Source: Neospora caninum Liverpool (taxonomy: Eukaryota > Apicomplexa > Conoidasida > Eucoccidiorida > Sarcocystidae). Taken from it: DNA of 64,000 bases. Location: contig NC_018397.1 in assembly GCF_000208865.1 (NCBI RefSeq), positions 2,728,001-2,792,000 of the forward strand, given 5' to 3'. Below are positions 23,901-36,858 of this stretch, in pieces. Made by a program: the position numbers and the translations under genes. A model generated the notes under the pieces. That model saw only the letters and a program-made list of their open reading frames with translations. It did no database searches and was not told where the DNA came from. Position 1 is the stretch's first letter. The number at the start of each line of letters is the position of its first letter.

Positions 23901-26284
23901 TGGTGAACGCTACACTACGATTCTGTGTAACGCCACAGGGGGAACCTGAAAAAAAGAAAGACTGCTTCCACTTGCAACGGAGCCACAAGTTGGCTTGGCA
24001 TACAGCTGGGTATGGCTGGTTCGATGGGCGTAAGAGTGCATGACGGCGGTTTTCTGTTTATGCTAGCGGTGCCGAATGCGTTGTGATCAGAAAAAGAAGA
24101 GCGTCAGGCCGAGCGACTCAAGGAGGATATGGCGATTGCCGAATATCAGCGAGAGAAGGCGCAAAGAGAAAAGGAGCTGGAAGATAGGAAGCGGGAGATG
24201 ATGGCCGCGAAAGAAAAGGAAATTGCGGCCCTTTATGCGAAGCACGAAAAGGTCATGGATAAACAAGCAGAAATGGACGCCTTGAGGGCACGCCGGTGAG
24301 TATTCTGCACGACAAAACTAACTTCCGTGCTCCGCTCCTGTCCGACCAAAATACGGCGCCGACTGCTTTCCATTTCGAATACAAAAGGGTAAGAGTACAG
24401 CGAGAAGTGGAAGCTAACGCTTCAACATGAATAATGAGGATATCTCAGTGTGGTAACAGTAGTAGGGATTCTTCCTGCATTGGCGGAAAACATATTTCTG
24501 CCCGTTTCTGCATCTTTAGCGTACGTCATGGATGAATTCATGCGCTTTGGGCTACACACCGGCATGATATGCAAACACGGCAGACCCTATTTGACACAGA
24601 CAATCATGATGATATTCGCCCAAGGAAGACTGAAACGAAAATGCATTCCGGAACTTTCTGTGAGTGCTCTTGTTTGCTCTGATGGATGCAATAGCCTTCG
24701 TCGTCTCCGTGGACGTTACTGAACACCCTAGACGTCAGTCACCCAAGCTCGTGCAGTGATGTACGATTTCTATTACCAGAGTGGAACTAGGCAGAAAGAC
24801 AGCAAATGCCCCAGTGTCAGAGATAACCGATGTGTTTATGTTCTCTCAATGTTCGTGTCATCTTGAGGTTTGTCACATTGCTTTCCTCTTAGCGAAAAGA
24901 AATACCTTATCCTAAAGGAACTACCCAGGAGAGTTGGACTGATGGCCATCAACCTCTCAACTGTCCTCACTAGAGCAGTGGAACTACGATCACATCCCGA
25001 CGAACTTTCGGTCAGATAGGTCTATTTAAGTAATGGCTAACTTAAAGTTTTTTCTCCATGCGTGAGAGAATTTCTCCATTCAACTGCAGTGGCTACTTGA
25101 ATCCGTCATTTCAAGATCCTTTACGTTAGTCCACGAGATGGTCTCTCCACATGTTGCTATGTCCACGTTAACTTTCCCTGTAGGGCAATGGACGAACGGG
25201 AGAGACGCGAGAGACTGAAAGAAACACAGGAAAAAGAGCGATTAGGCCGGATCAATGCGGAACTGGCTGAAGCTCGTCAGAAACAACATCGTGACAAAGT
25301 TCAGACTTTAGCACAGATGGCAGTTGCCGACCAGGAGGAGTTTGATCGCATGGCTCGTGTTCAGAGAGAGAGTGAAAAGGCTGAGAAAAAGAAAAGAGAG
25401 GAGGAGCAGCTAAAGCGGCACAAGCATGCAGAGGAACTCAGACGACAAATTGAAGAACACGAGAAAGCGAAGCTTCAACGAAAACGCGAGCATATCGAAG
25501 AGGCCATCCGTCTCAAGAAGGAACAGGAAGAAGACCGGAAAACTCTCGAAACGATAAAGGTAATAAGAGGAGTTATAAAGAGCCACGAGGAATGATGCGC
25601 CACGCAGCACACCAGCCTCTCTGCTTGTTCCCGAGGCCTCTCGCAACAGCAAACAAAAACTCCAGGGGAAGACCTGGAACGGCAGCATCCAATTCTTTCT
25701 ATCGGCCCGTTGTCCGGTGCGCTTACCCCTACTGTTCCATTCACAAAATACTACACTCTGTACTCTCGCTTCCTTCTCATGCGGATCCTTGCCGCGTTAT
25801 TGGTCGTTCCTTAATTGCAAGAAATCAGCAGCGAGCAGAATGCAAAAGGCAGTTTCTCGATGCCTCGATGGACTAGTGAACAACGCGGCGGTGGCGCCGC
25901 TCACGCACACGCACACCCATCGTCCTAACTACGATTGTATTGCTGTCCATGGTTCGCCGGTGATCCGTTCATCCGACGAACAGAAAACGGCCCATATGAC
26001 GCCAGATAGCCATGGTCCCAGTGACCGATTCCTGTACGTTTTTGGTTGCCGCGTCGGTGTTCACGTGCACAGTTCTGGATTTGTTATTTCCGCGTATCAA
26101 CGACAACAACACCTCTCGTTCTTTTTGTGCTCTAGCTTTGCATATAGGAGACAATCACACCCGTACCGAGCTCGCTCAACTTTTTTGCATTTTCTTTGTG
26201 CAGATGAAAAAGCTACAGGAACTTCAAGAATCTGGTGCCGCGGCTCCATACACCGTCCTCTTGCAGAAAACGTCGTTTGGCTGA
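20948..26284 (+). CDS. CFAP45: cilia- and flagella-associated protein 45 (CFAP45)
   Basis: Exons: 20948-21181 (first clear ATG 20984), 22373-22581, 23046-23208, 23372-23401, 23555-23720, 24091-24295, 25184-25559, 26204-26284. Phases agree and give 475 residues from that ATG; human CFAP45 is about 550. CFAP45 is a filament-like protein inside the axonemal doublet microtubule and binds AMP in mammals. In Apicomplexa only the microgamete has a flagellum. Matches to the human protein from memory: SRVDESLFG near the N-terminus (human SEVDESLFG), MNQMILHGKVNTIRDTQIEQ (human MSKIILNAKCHAIRDAQILE), AEMDALRARR (human AEQDALRAKR), DQEEFDRMARVQRE (human DRDEFERILRAQRE), and the C-terminal MKKLQELQESG. 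Nearly all the rest is Glu/Lys/Arg coiled coil of the trichohyalin-plectin type. About 15-20 residues are missing relative to human between the first two exons, so an exon may be overlooked in 21182-22372. The 5' end may include an upstream exon, because 20948 follows an acceptor. Confidence 0.88.
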
Positions 26285-27516
26285 GGGGCTCGTTCTGACT
26301 TCTTTGTCGCGCAATTAGTATAAGAATAGGAGCTGCTCTGCTCGTGTAGAGGATTTTCTGTCTCGTTTGTTTTCTCCTCCACGCCTTCGCCTACGCAGTC
26401 AACTTCGTCTTGCACATTTTCCCACATACGCATTTTCCCCATTGGCCTTCTAAATGCATCGCTGTATATGGCAGGACAAGTGGAGAAAATACCGCATGCA
26501 TCCGGAGCTACTCACGTTTCTTTTATTGTTAAACCAGTCCCGTCCGGAGCACGTGCGGGGCCTTCAGGAATCGTCAAGGGCAATCCGACAACTCGTGTCG
26601 TTTTGCTCAGGGGAAAACAACTGACGTTTAAACGCACAGAATCTGCTTCCGTTCGTCTGATATTTCGCCCTCCCCCATGGAATATAAAATTGCAAACGTA
26701 CATTTTACCGAATAAATTTTTATATATGCAAATATGCGCATGCATTTACACAATTCCTCCTCTAACGCTAGAGTTACCGAGAAGCAAGGAGACTCGTTGC
26801 CGTCGACTGTTGGCCGGCTTGCCACGCCTCCACTGTTGCGGTTTGTCTAATGAAAAACGTAGATAGGGCAATCAGCAAGAGGGTCTGTGTTCCTCGAGCA
26901 GGCGAACGGGGCCTGTTTCACCAGGGTCCTTGTTTTTCTCGCGTTTGAACGGTGTGAGACGTATTGCTGATCAGAGTCTCGAAACGAGGCACCGCGCACT
27001 TTAACGTCATCATTCCTGCCCCTAAAATTCGCGGTCCTCAACAAAGTAAGGCATGAACTGGAGTCAGTTTACCGGAAAAAAATCGCACCGCCACCAAGTG
27101 CCATACCCCTTCCTAGCGTTTACACTTCCCTCTTACACGCATAAGGATTTCCTGCGGAGGTGATTTCAACACAAACCCGTTTACTACGAGCACCTCCTGC
27201 CCTCTACCACAGTCCGTCGTCTAGCTCAAGACCGCCTCCCCGTCGGGGCATTCCGCGGCATGTCTTCCACCCCGCACACCGGAGGTTCAAGGCAGTGTAG
27301 AGCTGTCTGCCACAGACTGCATAGCGGTTCGCACTGGATATCTGTTGCTCTGAATTCTGTCTTCCTCGAAGTCGTTCTTTCCAGCTTTCACCTGTTGCCT
27401 TCTGCGCATGCATTGAAAACGCATGAGAGCGATGCGTAGATGATTACCGCGAAAATTGCCGGCGGTCCCCCGCTTCTCTTTTGCCTACACACATCCAAAC
27501 AGACACCAAAAGTGAC
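26285..27516. other. intergenic region between convergent CFAP45 and HAS1
   Basis: Only 3' UTR sequence is expected. Short overlapping open frames occur on both strands (up to 132 codons on plus at 26468-26866) without recognisable content or splice sites. Confidence 0.4.
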
Positions 27517-30500
27517 CTACAGTGATGGATCTAAATTTCCCCTTCCCGAGGCAACACTTAGCTTTGAACGAAGGGGGAAACTTGGACACAGACGCGTTAA
27601 AAAACTCCAGCAGAGAAAACGGTAAAGTGGATCCCCTTCTCTAGTGCTCAGCATGCCGGCCCTCAACTGGCCCTTGCGTTCCATCCCCGTACCGTAGGGA
27701 TTTGAGGCGGAGAACTTGTGCCCCGTTCCAGAAAAGCGCTGTGTCTTCTTGTCAACTTTAGTCCGGCCCTTCGCCTTCAGGTTGAGCTCCACTCTGGGGG
27801 GAACTGAGAAGCCAAATGCCCGTGCTACGCGTTGAAGGTCCAAGGCGTGGACGTTAAAAATGTCTTTGAGAGTGTGAGATGCATACGCCTGCAAAAAGAT
27901 GCAGTAACGGAAAGAGCGAGGCACTCCGATGCAGACGACTCGCGACTGCGCGAGGACGAGACACCTGCCCAGTCAAACTTCCATTAACCGAAGCAACAAA
28001 CGAGACCAACTGTTTGATCGGGAAGTTTCACAGGCGTAGCGAAGCAGTGTGCATAAGAAGACCCAAGGATTACAGACATTGGTATATATATATATATATA
28101 TATATAAACACAGCTAATGTAGGCGTGTTCCGTGGAGATGCGCTTACATGGAGATACGACCGATATGCATCTTGGGAAGCTTTGTGAAGGTAGTAGTTTT
28201 TCTCAATTAGTCGCTCCAGCTGGCTCTGGACATTGGCAATTTTGTTTGAGGGGAATGTATACTCGTTGAGGGGGACTCCCGCTTGTTTCAGATACCGCAG
28301 AAAGCCAATTTCTTCAGCCATAAGAAAAAGTAAGGCTTTTCCGGTACCCCCAGCACCTCGTGCTGTACGCCCGACACGGTGGATGTACTCCTTGGGATCA
28401 TCTGGCGGGTCATACTGAACAATCCAGTCCACCTGAAAGGCGCGGAAACGGCGAAACAAACCGGACACCACAGAAAGGGTTGCAGCCCGTCTCAATCATA
28501 GGGTAGCACAGTAGAGCAGTTCCACGGCTCCAGCGACGCTGTCTCTGATTCCAACGATTGAAATTTTAGGTCGTCTATTCGGCCAATAAGCCCGGCACAG
28601 TTAGGCAAGAGGACTTCCAAACGTTGCGCATCGACCGTCTGCTTGGCCGAGGCCTACGGTGGTGATTAATGCCTTTGTTTCCCATTGTTGTAGACCTCGA
28701 CAAGACACAAGCATTTGAAATGTGGCGCAGGCCTGCCAGCACCTTAGGGTATCGCATATCTATTTCCCCATGTCTGCTGTGATGCGGATAGTAGGAGCAG
28801 CGAATGCATCAATGGATCGTACGTGGGACACACACGGGGTGAATTCATGCACTTACCCTTGATGGCACCCACGTGAATATCGATGTATCGTAGTTTGACC
28901 ACACTGAGAGTGGCAACAAATGACAGAATGTCTATGAGTGTTGAAGCTTGGCAACGCTCCTCACCTTGGGGATATCTAGACCACGTGCGGCGACGTCGGT
29001 GCAGAGAAGAATGCCCTTCTGCACCGTCAATCACCAAACAAACCGCAGGAAGCGAAAGTCATGAAAAAAGGAGAAACGAACAGTCGTCGAACGGCCTCCT
29101 TCTCCACAGGCGAACACGGGGCCTCAGGCAAGGATGAGCGGCAAAAACCCTCTCGACTCGTTGTTTTCCCGCATTCTGAAAATCTAGTAAGCGCAAGAAG
29201 GGAACCATTTGTCGTTCCTTCCACGGTCCACCCAGCACCAGCGGAGACAGCAAGAAATTGTAGGTACCATACACAGAGGCAGGGCGACTCTGAGCGGGGC
29301 ATACGTGCGTGCGGACTAACTAGACCCGGTTGACAGCAGATAGGGCACGCCACTTTCGCATACCACAAAACGGGAGACTCACCGCGACCAACCAGTTTGG
29401 CTAACATTCCTGTTGTGCTCTGATGGAATACGTGCAAGTCGCCTCACCTCAGCATTGCAAAAGTCGTAGTACGTCGACATCCGGGCATTCTGTTTCTTCT
29501 TGCCATGAATGCAGGTCGTGGGCAGATCGATGTAGTTGAAGAGCTCGTCGTGGAAACGGACCGACATGCAGCTGCTGAAGAAAACCATGATCTTTTTCTC
29601 TCGGTTCTTCTTCAAAAAGGTGAAAAGGAGGAGGAAGCGTTCCTCCGCAGGACACACAACGTAGCCCTGCTGGATGCCTCGGACTGTCGCCACAGTGTCC
29701 TTGACCTGTCAAAGACCACATCGTGTGCAAAAGGGAGTGTAGCGCTGACGAAATCAAAACGCGGGAGCTCCTTTGGGGGTTCGCCACCCTGTTTCGAATT
29801 TACGCCCGCGTATTCCGGTTTACTTGTGTATGCGTAAATAAAGGCTTCTATCCCTCTGCGTCGCCATACGCAGTTTACAGACCCACCCTCAAGCGCGAAA
29901 CAGACACGGCGTGTGTCACGCATTTGCCATTCAAAGAGAAAAGCTCACCTCAACGAAAACGGGTTTCTTGAGAGAAAGCCTCGCGAGGTCGGCCACCTTC
30001 GCGCTTTGAGTTGCAGAGAAGAGGCACGTTTGACGGGTTTGAGGAAGCATCTGGAGGATGGCGTTCATTTCCTCTTCGAAACCAATCTGGAGGATTCGAT
30101 CTGCCTCGTCGATGACCAGAGAGAGCAAATTTGAATATTGAAAGCCCTGATATGCCGGAACAGAACGCAGCAAGGCAATCGAATAACTTACGTGCCCCGA
30201 CAATGAAGCGGGAAACGGTGTATCATTTGCGATACGCTTCCTCACCATCGCCCTTATTCTCTCTTCTGTCTCTGTTGACGTCGTCGCCCCCCCGTACGCT
30301 TGACTGTGCTCCTCGTTTCTGCCCCTGGTCGCGCCTTATATCTGCCGACTCTTTCGTCTTCTCGTGCTTCTAACATCGGTGCACCGCCTTTCTTCCTTCT
30401 CGCACCGTCCCCACCAGCCTTTGCCTACGATGCGGGGTTACCTTCGTATTCTGAAGGTGGTCAAGCAGACGTCCAGGTGTCGCGACCAGAATATTCACTC

Positions 30501-32298
30501 CCTTCTGCAACTTTTCCACTTCGTGTTTCCTATTTGCGCCCCCAATGACGAGACCCAGCGTCTGCGGGAGAAACTTTGACAGCTCCGCAGCAACATCGAA
30601 AATCTGCAGGGATAGTTCTCTTGTGGGCGAAATGACGATCACGCCCGTCCCATTTCGAGGAAGAAATTTGACTTGGTACAGGAGTTCGACGGCAGGAACA
30701 AGGAAAGCGAGGGTTTTTCCGGATCCTGAAATACATCGAAAACGGAACAAAGAGAGCGAGGGATGGAGGCGCGGAAGAAAAACACTGTCAACAGGCCATG
30801 TCTGCCAGTGAGCGAGTCCAGAAAAGACGCGAACCTTAACCTGATACATGGGGTCGACAGTGAGGAAGCCGAGAGCTTGCGTGTACCCTAAACCTCTGCA
30901 GCAGCACCAGGACGTGACACGCCCCGGATACAAAAAAAAGTACGCGCAGCGAGAAACACGGAACGAAAGGTGGAAACCGTATCTGGAAAAGGGCCCTCGC
31001 CGAAGCAGGCCGCCAGGGTTGCTGGGTAAGGCGGTGCCGAGGAAAACACAACGCGCAAAAAGCGCCAACGAAAGGTGACTCACGCGTTGAGCTACTGAAT
31101 GACGACCACTATTATCGGAGAACGCCAGAGTGTTCACACCTGATGGAGGGCCCGAGAAAACATGATCATGAAGTACAGGTGAGCCCCGGCGTGAAGCAGG
31201 CGGTATACACCTCGGATAAAAATACACAGGCAATGCTCGCCGTGCCAGTTAAAACGCTCCTGCACAACGGCTTTTGAACGCGATGCCTCAGTCGTCGCGA
31301 ATCAAAACAGCGAGAATTCGCCGCTCGCATGTGGTGTCTACCTGTTTTCGCCGCTCCCAATACGTCTCTTCCCTCCAGCAGCCGAGGAATTGCCTTGGCC
31401 TGAATCTCTGTCAAGCGCTCCATCTTCATCTCCGCCAGAGCCTTTTTGACCGGCTCGCAAATGTCGAGGGACTCGAATGCGACATCGCTAAAGAAAGAGT
31501 CCTTCCCTGGAATTGCACAAACACAGTGAGTAAACAAAGTGACAAATCGTTCTGAAATCTGCACACCCTACGCAGGTGCAGAATAGTTTCGAAAAAGAAA
31601 GAAGCAACGAGGCAATCCGTCAGCCTCGTGTAAAGGGTGGATTGGCAGTCTTGGTAAAAGGGGTTTTTGTCGACCAAGCAGCACACGGGTTTCATGAGTG
31701 TAACTTAAGGGAACGCGACGAGGCTCTAGTGGTCATAGAAAACCTTTTCTCCGCCGACATAAAAACGTTGAGGGAACGACGCCCGCAGAGCCCTATTATG
31801 TTCTATAGGCAGTTAGCTATACCATAGCCTCTTCGATACCTACAGGGACTACCTTCGCAGTCGAGACACACAAGTCGAAGCTGTAAGAATAAGCCGGTAG
31901 TTCCGAGAGAACGTGTTGAAGCACCGTGAATGGCCAGCTCAAACCTATATGCCAGTGTTTGACTTGCGCATGTCCGTCCGATATTAGCAAGAGGCGACGC
32001 TGTTGGTCTCCATGAATCCACAGGCAATTCGGTTCAAATGACGACGCAACAATGCAACGAATGCCTTACCAGGAGCCTTCTCTGTCTTCCGGCAGTCTTG
32101 CTGCTCCGTGTCGTCTCCAGAAACATCTGTTGGATCTGCAGGTTCAGGTGCGTCTGTTGGCGAAGAAATTTGTTCTTGCTCCTCTGCTGGTTCTTCCTCC
32201 ACGGGGTCAGTCGCCTGAATTTTCTTCTTTTTCTTCTTCACTTCCACTTCCCGAGAGCTTGTGGAAGCTGCAAAGCTTCTCTTGCTGTTTTTCTTCAT
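27517..32298 (-). CDS. HAS1: DEAD-box RNA helicase HAS1 / DDX18
   Basis: Exons, minus strand: 32298-32070, 31506-31342, 30725-30442, 30146-29949, 29705-29448, 29018-28965, 28432-28148, 27888-27517. Phases agree (614 residues). HAS1 is an ATP-dependent helicase of nucleolar 60S and 40S assembly. All motifs are present: Q-motif region ([10 protein letters not shown] to [10 protein letters not shown]), P-loop AAKTGSGKT near residue 130, PTREL, TPGRLL, DEAD in [14 protein letters not shown] near 238, [12 protein letters not shown], and HRVGRTAR near 415. What separates HAS1 from other DEAD proteins is the C-terminal block after motif [19 protein letters not shown], then [18 protein letters not shown] and [11 protein letters not shown], as I recall from yeast Has1 and human DDX18. 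The N-terminus is Lys- and Glu-rich, typical of nucleolar proteins. The last roughly 50 codons beyond [12 protein letters not shown] look unconserved, so a further splice or earlier end is possible. Intron 2 falls inside the P-loop codons. Confidence 0.93.
28083..28106. repeat. (TA)12 microsatellite in HAS1 intron 7
   Basis: Twelve perfect TA units between HAS1 exons 7 and 8, about 40 bases past the exon 7 donor. Confidence 0.95.
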
Positions 32299-33892
32299 GG
32301 TGGTAATGAAGCGAAGTCAAAACGCTTCACGTCGCTTGCTGCATGCGGCCGGTGCCCCGAGTCAACGCACGAGCGAAAAAAATGGAGGGAGACGCCACAG
32401 GCTGACTCCTGTATCCCCGTCAAGAAAGATGAGATTGGGTTCGGGGGTTTCAAGAACCTAAAGTAGAGCAAGAAATGGATTTGTAGCTACGAAAAAAGGG
32501 ACAGAGGACCGCGAAGTGACGCAGAGCGAGAAGATGCATGCACTGCAATCGATCTTCGCGTTGCCCCGCCCGGCAGGAAAAGAGAGAGGAAGCGGCCGAG
32601 TAAAAAAAACCGAACAAGTCAATGCCCCACAAAATATTTTAGAGGTAAGCAGGGTTTGTGCCACATACAGCGATAACGAGCAAAAGTGTCCTTTTCGACT
32701 GAAGGCAACAGACTACGTCCCTCGCCGCTGGCCAAGCCCCACAACGGGCCATGCCTATGCTCATTCGGAGCAGCCAGTCAACGTAAATCAATTCAGCAGC
32801 CTCTATTTTCATATCGTGTGATACGGGAACTGAGGCAGGTTTTCCTTGGTGAGCTTAAGGCCACACCTAGTCCTTTTTCACCGTGCTGCTTCGGCATCTT
32901 CACACGTGAGCTACACGGCCAAAGGCCCCGCTGTGCCCGTATAGTGAAGAACGCACCACGAGCCACGTATGTTATTCACCCTCCTGATGCCCTGGAAACT
33001 CTCTTTGCCGATTTAAAGCGAAAAGAACAATAGCGAGACACCATGTCTCCGAAACCGAGGTCCTGTTACACCAGTTGCTGCCTTTTCACCGACCGCAAGA
33101 CCAATTTAACTACAGCAGTGCCTCAGTAGTCTCGAACACTCTCCGGAACAGAACGGGTGTTTCACGCTCTTGAGGGAAAAGTGCAAACACGTCTGCAGCC
33201 GATACACGAGGTAGTGAAGATTGTGATGCAAAACAAAGTGGGAGGGGGAGAGCGTTGCCGTTCAGGGGTTGAGATACAATCAATGTTCTCGCTGCGTGAT
33301 ATTTTAAATAAGACGTGCTTCTGCCTGCAACTAGGATGAGCATTGCTGTCTAGCACCAGTGAACAGCAGAAATGTGTCCTGCACCATCGTTCAGTTAGTG
33401 TAAGGTTTCTGGGGCACACAGCAGCGCCTGCACAACCCAAGATCGATGGAGTACGTTATAAACGCTCACATTGCGAGCAGCTGCATCGAGGCCGAGGCAA
33501 GGAAGCAGTTGAGGCACCAGCAGCTGTAGATGAGGTTTGTATCCAGGACACAGAGAAGGCACGCATCAGAAAATTTTCACTGGGTCGGCTGCGACCTTAA
33601 GTTTTAAAAGCAGAGTAACCGGCAGAAACCACCTCGAAAAGCAATTCGGCACAAACGGCCGCTTTTCGAGTCCCGTTTGGAACCCGGATATCTCACACAG
33701 AAATGAAGATCTGAACACTTCCCGGACATAGACTTTGACCGGGAGGAGCACCGCATTGAACCCTTCACGCAGAAGTATAGGGCCTCGTGCACGAATGCAC
33801 TAAGACGGTAAAATAAGCCCTATTCCACACTGAGCTCCCCTCTGCTCTCTTTTGGAGGAAGGAAAGCGGAACGATAAACGCGTCCCTCGAAA
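32299..33892. other. intergenic region upstream of HAS1
   Basis: Contains the HAS1 promoter and 5' UTR (minus strand) and the 3' UTR of the Cys-repeat gene. Open frames up to 115 codons on plus (32686-33033) have no splice support and nothing recognisable. Confidence 0.4.
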
Positions 33893-36858
33893 TTAAGCCT
33901 TGTGATGGTACCCGCCTTTCTTCTGTGGGATCGGCGCCTTTTCACATTGCTCTCTCGTGTGTCTCTCGAAGCAAGTATACTTCTGTTCCTCCATAGTGGG
34001 CTCGTAGCATGTGTTGTCCACTGTGGAAGTCTCTAATCGGCAAACCTGCTCCAAAGAAGGATGCGTGCACGGGAACTCCTCCGTCACTTTAACTGTCGTC
34101 GTACACTCCCCCATATTCGCGTATACAGGGAATTTCTTGCAGCGTCTTTCGGTGCCTGTAACAAGAAGGAACACGCACACGCAGAAACACAGGTTGTCGT
34201 TCAAAGTGAGAGAATCGGACTGTGGAGAGCAAAACCGTATAGACGCCGTAGACAGGCAAAAAACGAGGAAGCTGAGATACTAGCAGTGCCGAAGTTAAGG
34301 GCATCAGTAGCTCATGAGACTAGACGAAACAAAGAGTATACCGAAGAACAGCAGGGAGGGGCCGCAACTGCTCCAATGACAGAGCCCCGAGATTTCCTTG
34401 ACGAACCTAGGTAATTTATACTCTCGGACAAACGCACCTTCTTCGTAGCACTCATACTGTTCGGTGACCCATTCTTCCTCGATGCATGTGTTTGGGATTG
34501 TTCGAGGAACTTGTTCGCACTTCTCCTTCATCACACTAACAGCGCACTCGTACGGCTCCACATCCATCAGGGCGGCAACACACGTTGAAGCCTGGAAGAC
34601 AGGAATCATCTTGCACTTCTTGATCTGTTCTGTTGCTTCGCATGCGTACGATTCTTTTTGCTCGTATTCTTTGTACGCAACCCCTTTGACCTGCTTAGGG
34701 ACTTTCTTGCATTCGACTTCAGAGACCACCTCATCGCAGGCATAGTCTTCGGTGGTTGGAACCTCGCGAGTACACATCTTTTGAACCGGTTCCTTCACAT
34801 CGAAGCACACCTCCTCCATCTCAGTCTGAGGACACGTGGACTGAACAGGGACCTCTTGGCTCTCGTAGCAAGTTTTGGGAACTTTCATCTTCACAACCTC
34901 GGTGCACGTCTCCATTTCGATTCGTTCAATCTCTTGAGGCACCTGCCTGCAGCCCTTTTTTCCGGGACCAAGGCGCCTGTAGATACCGCTCTGGTGATAG
35001 AGCTGCTTCTTTGGTTTTTCGTAGTGTTCATTCTCGCACACGGTATGCATCACTGTCTCCTTAATTTTCTTCGCACATTGCTTCTCCTGGACGGTGTCGA
35101 CCTCCTGCGTGCAGTCGACTGCCACTTGCTGCGTCTGAGCATAACGCACAATGAATGAAACTCCAGAAAATCACAGCTTCGTCTCACTGTATATATCTCT
35201 ACTCGTATGTGACAGAGCCGACGGGAACACGGCCACATGGTTGCAGTTGCCGACAGCCCGATTCCTGGATAAAAAGCAGCTGTTTTACCGTCTGAATGGT
35301 GCATGGCCGGTTCACGACTCTTGGGACTTTGGAGCACTGCTTCTTCATTTGAAAGTCCGTGCACGGGTACTGCTCCGTTTTCATCACTTGCCGCTTGCAG
35401 GTTCCCTTTTTGTGTTTCTGCACTTGTGCGCATTCTTTCTCATAGACGGTGTCCATCTGAGTGTACGGCTTCTTGCTGATGACTTTGCGGGTACACAGAG
35501 ACGGAACCTACAGGCATGACATAGAGTAGCACGGAGACATTATGGCGGGCGACAACTGTTCTCTAACAATAATGATCAAAGTGATATCTCAACAGCTGTC
35601 CGAGAAACGGACCAAGTCATAGCAGCTTCTGTCAAATAGAACCACACGGCTGGCTGGGGGGGCCTTGGTAGATCAGGGTGGGTCCTGTACGGTACGACGG
35701 TTATCTCCGGCATGGTCGGCGGAACCACGCCGCACGAGACGCCTTAAAATGAAGCGTACCGTGTGCTGGTGGACTGCGCATTCCTCCTTTGAGTCGAGGC
35801 GATGGCACGTGTACTCTTCTGTGACCTGCTTGGGCCGGTAACACGTCGACTGAACTTTCTCAGCAACCGCCTTGCACACCGTCTCGTTGACCTGTTTGAC
35901 ACACGGCTTCTTGGTGCGTTTAGGGACTTGCTGCACGCATACACCAAACGCGTCTACACCGTTTCTTCGAACCCAGCCAACGCAACAAAAGTACAGATGC
36001 GTTTCGGACGATTAGTAAGGAAGGATCCAGAGCGAACGTTTTGAATATCAATATGGTTCTCCTGTCGGCGGTGAGGGGGAGACCCGTAATACTTAGGCTT
36101 AACTCTACATTTGCCTTGTTACTTGTTGTAATGTTTCTGCCATACTGCCACACAAATACCATCAGTCGTACCCGAGCACATGTTGATGGTCGTGAGACAG
36201 GAACATCAGCGCAAAGCTCCTGCACGTCAACTTGGATTGGACAAGAATATTTCCGCTCTTGCTGAACTACTCGATAGCAGGTAGCTTGCATTTGAGTAGA
36301 TTTTACGTCGCAGACCTCGAAAGAGACCTGAGACGGGCAACTGTACGGCTTTGACGAAGGCACCGCCTGACAGTAGAAACACGTACCAGGACACAAGTGT
36401 TTCTGTGAAGAGGAAAACGATCAAGGGGGCTTGAAGCTGACAACGTGATCTGCGTGAAATAGCCAGAGGTCATTAAGACTACTGTATAACAGGGTAATTT
36501 CTATTGACGCAAGAGCCAGTTACTCTAGTGATAAACCGACGTAAATCCGGTCCGCGCGCCAATTCCTTAGACTGGTCATTACCATCGAGCAGGTCGCCTC
36601 TTTGGAAAGGGGAATGCTGTCACATTGCTCCTGATACTCTTTGCTTGGGAGGTACACTTGTTTTGATTGCACGACCTCCTTCGAGTGTCCCAATCCACTT
36701 CCGTGCTGCGTTTGCTGGTGCTGATGTTTGAAGTTATCTTTCTTGACGGGATCGAGATCATAGGGATCGTACCCGTACGGCGCACCAGTCACCCGCCCCA
36801 ACCAGAGCGACGTCGCCAAAATAAGGCAAACGGTGGAAGGTCGGGAGATAAAGTCCAT
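33893..36858 (-). CDS. secreted cysteine-rich repeat protein (oocyst-wall-like, tentative)
   Basis: Exons, minus strand: 36858-36583, 36402-36172, 35930-35760, 35507-35289, 35134-34438, 34155-33893; phases agree and give 618 residues. ATG 36858 opens a signal peptide (FISRPSTVCLILATSLWLG, then RVTGAPYGYDP), so it should enter the secretory pathway. The mature part is a long run of loosely repeated units of about 25-30 residues, each with a Tyr before a Cys, a second Cys, and then VP or IP before a third Cys. Examples are YSCPSQVSFEVCDV, YTCHRLDSKEECAV, YACDEVVSEVECKKVPKQ, YECAVSVMKEKCEQVPR and YTCFERHTREQCEKAP. There is no membrane anchor and no known enzyme motif. Extracellular disulphide-rich proteins of this style build coccidian oocyst walls, but the spacing is not the classic COWP pattern that I know, so the function is inference. 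Introns 1-4 are all phase 0, so exons 2, 3 and 4 could be added or skipped without a frameshift. Confidence 0.75.
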
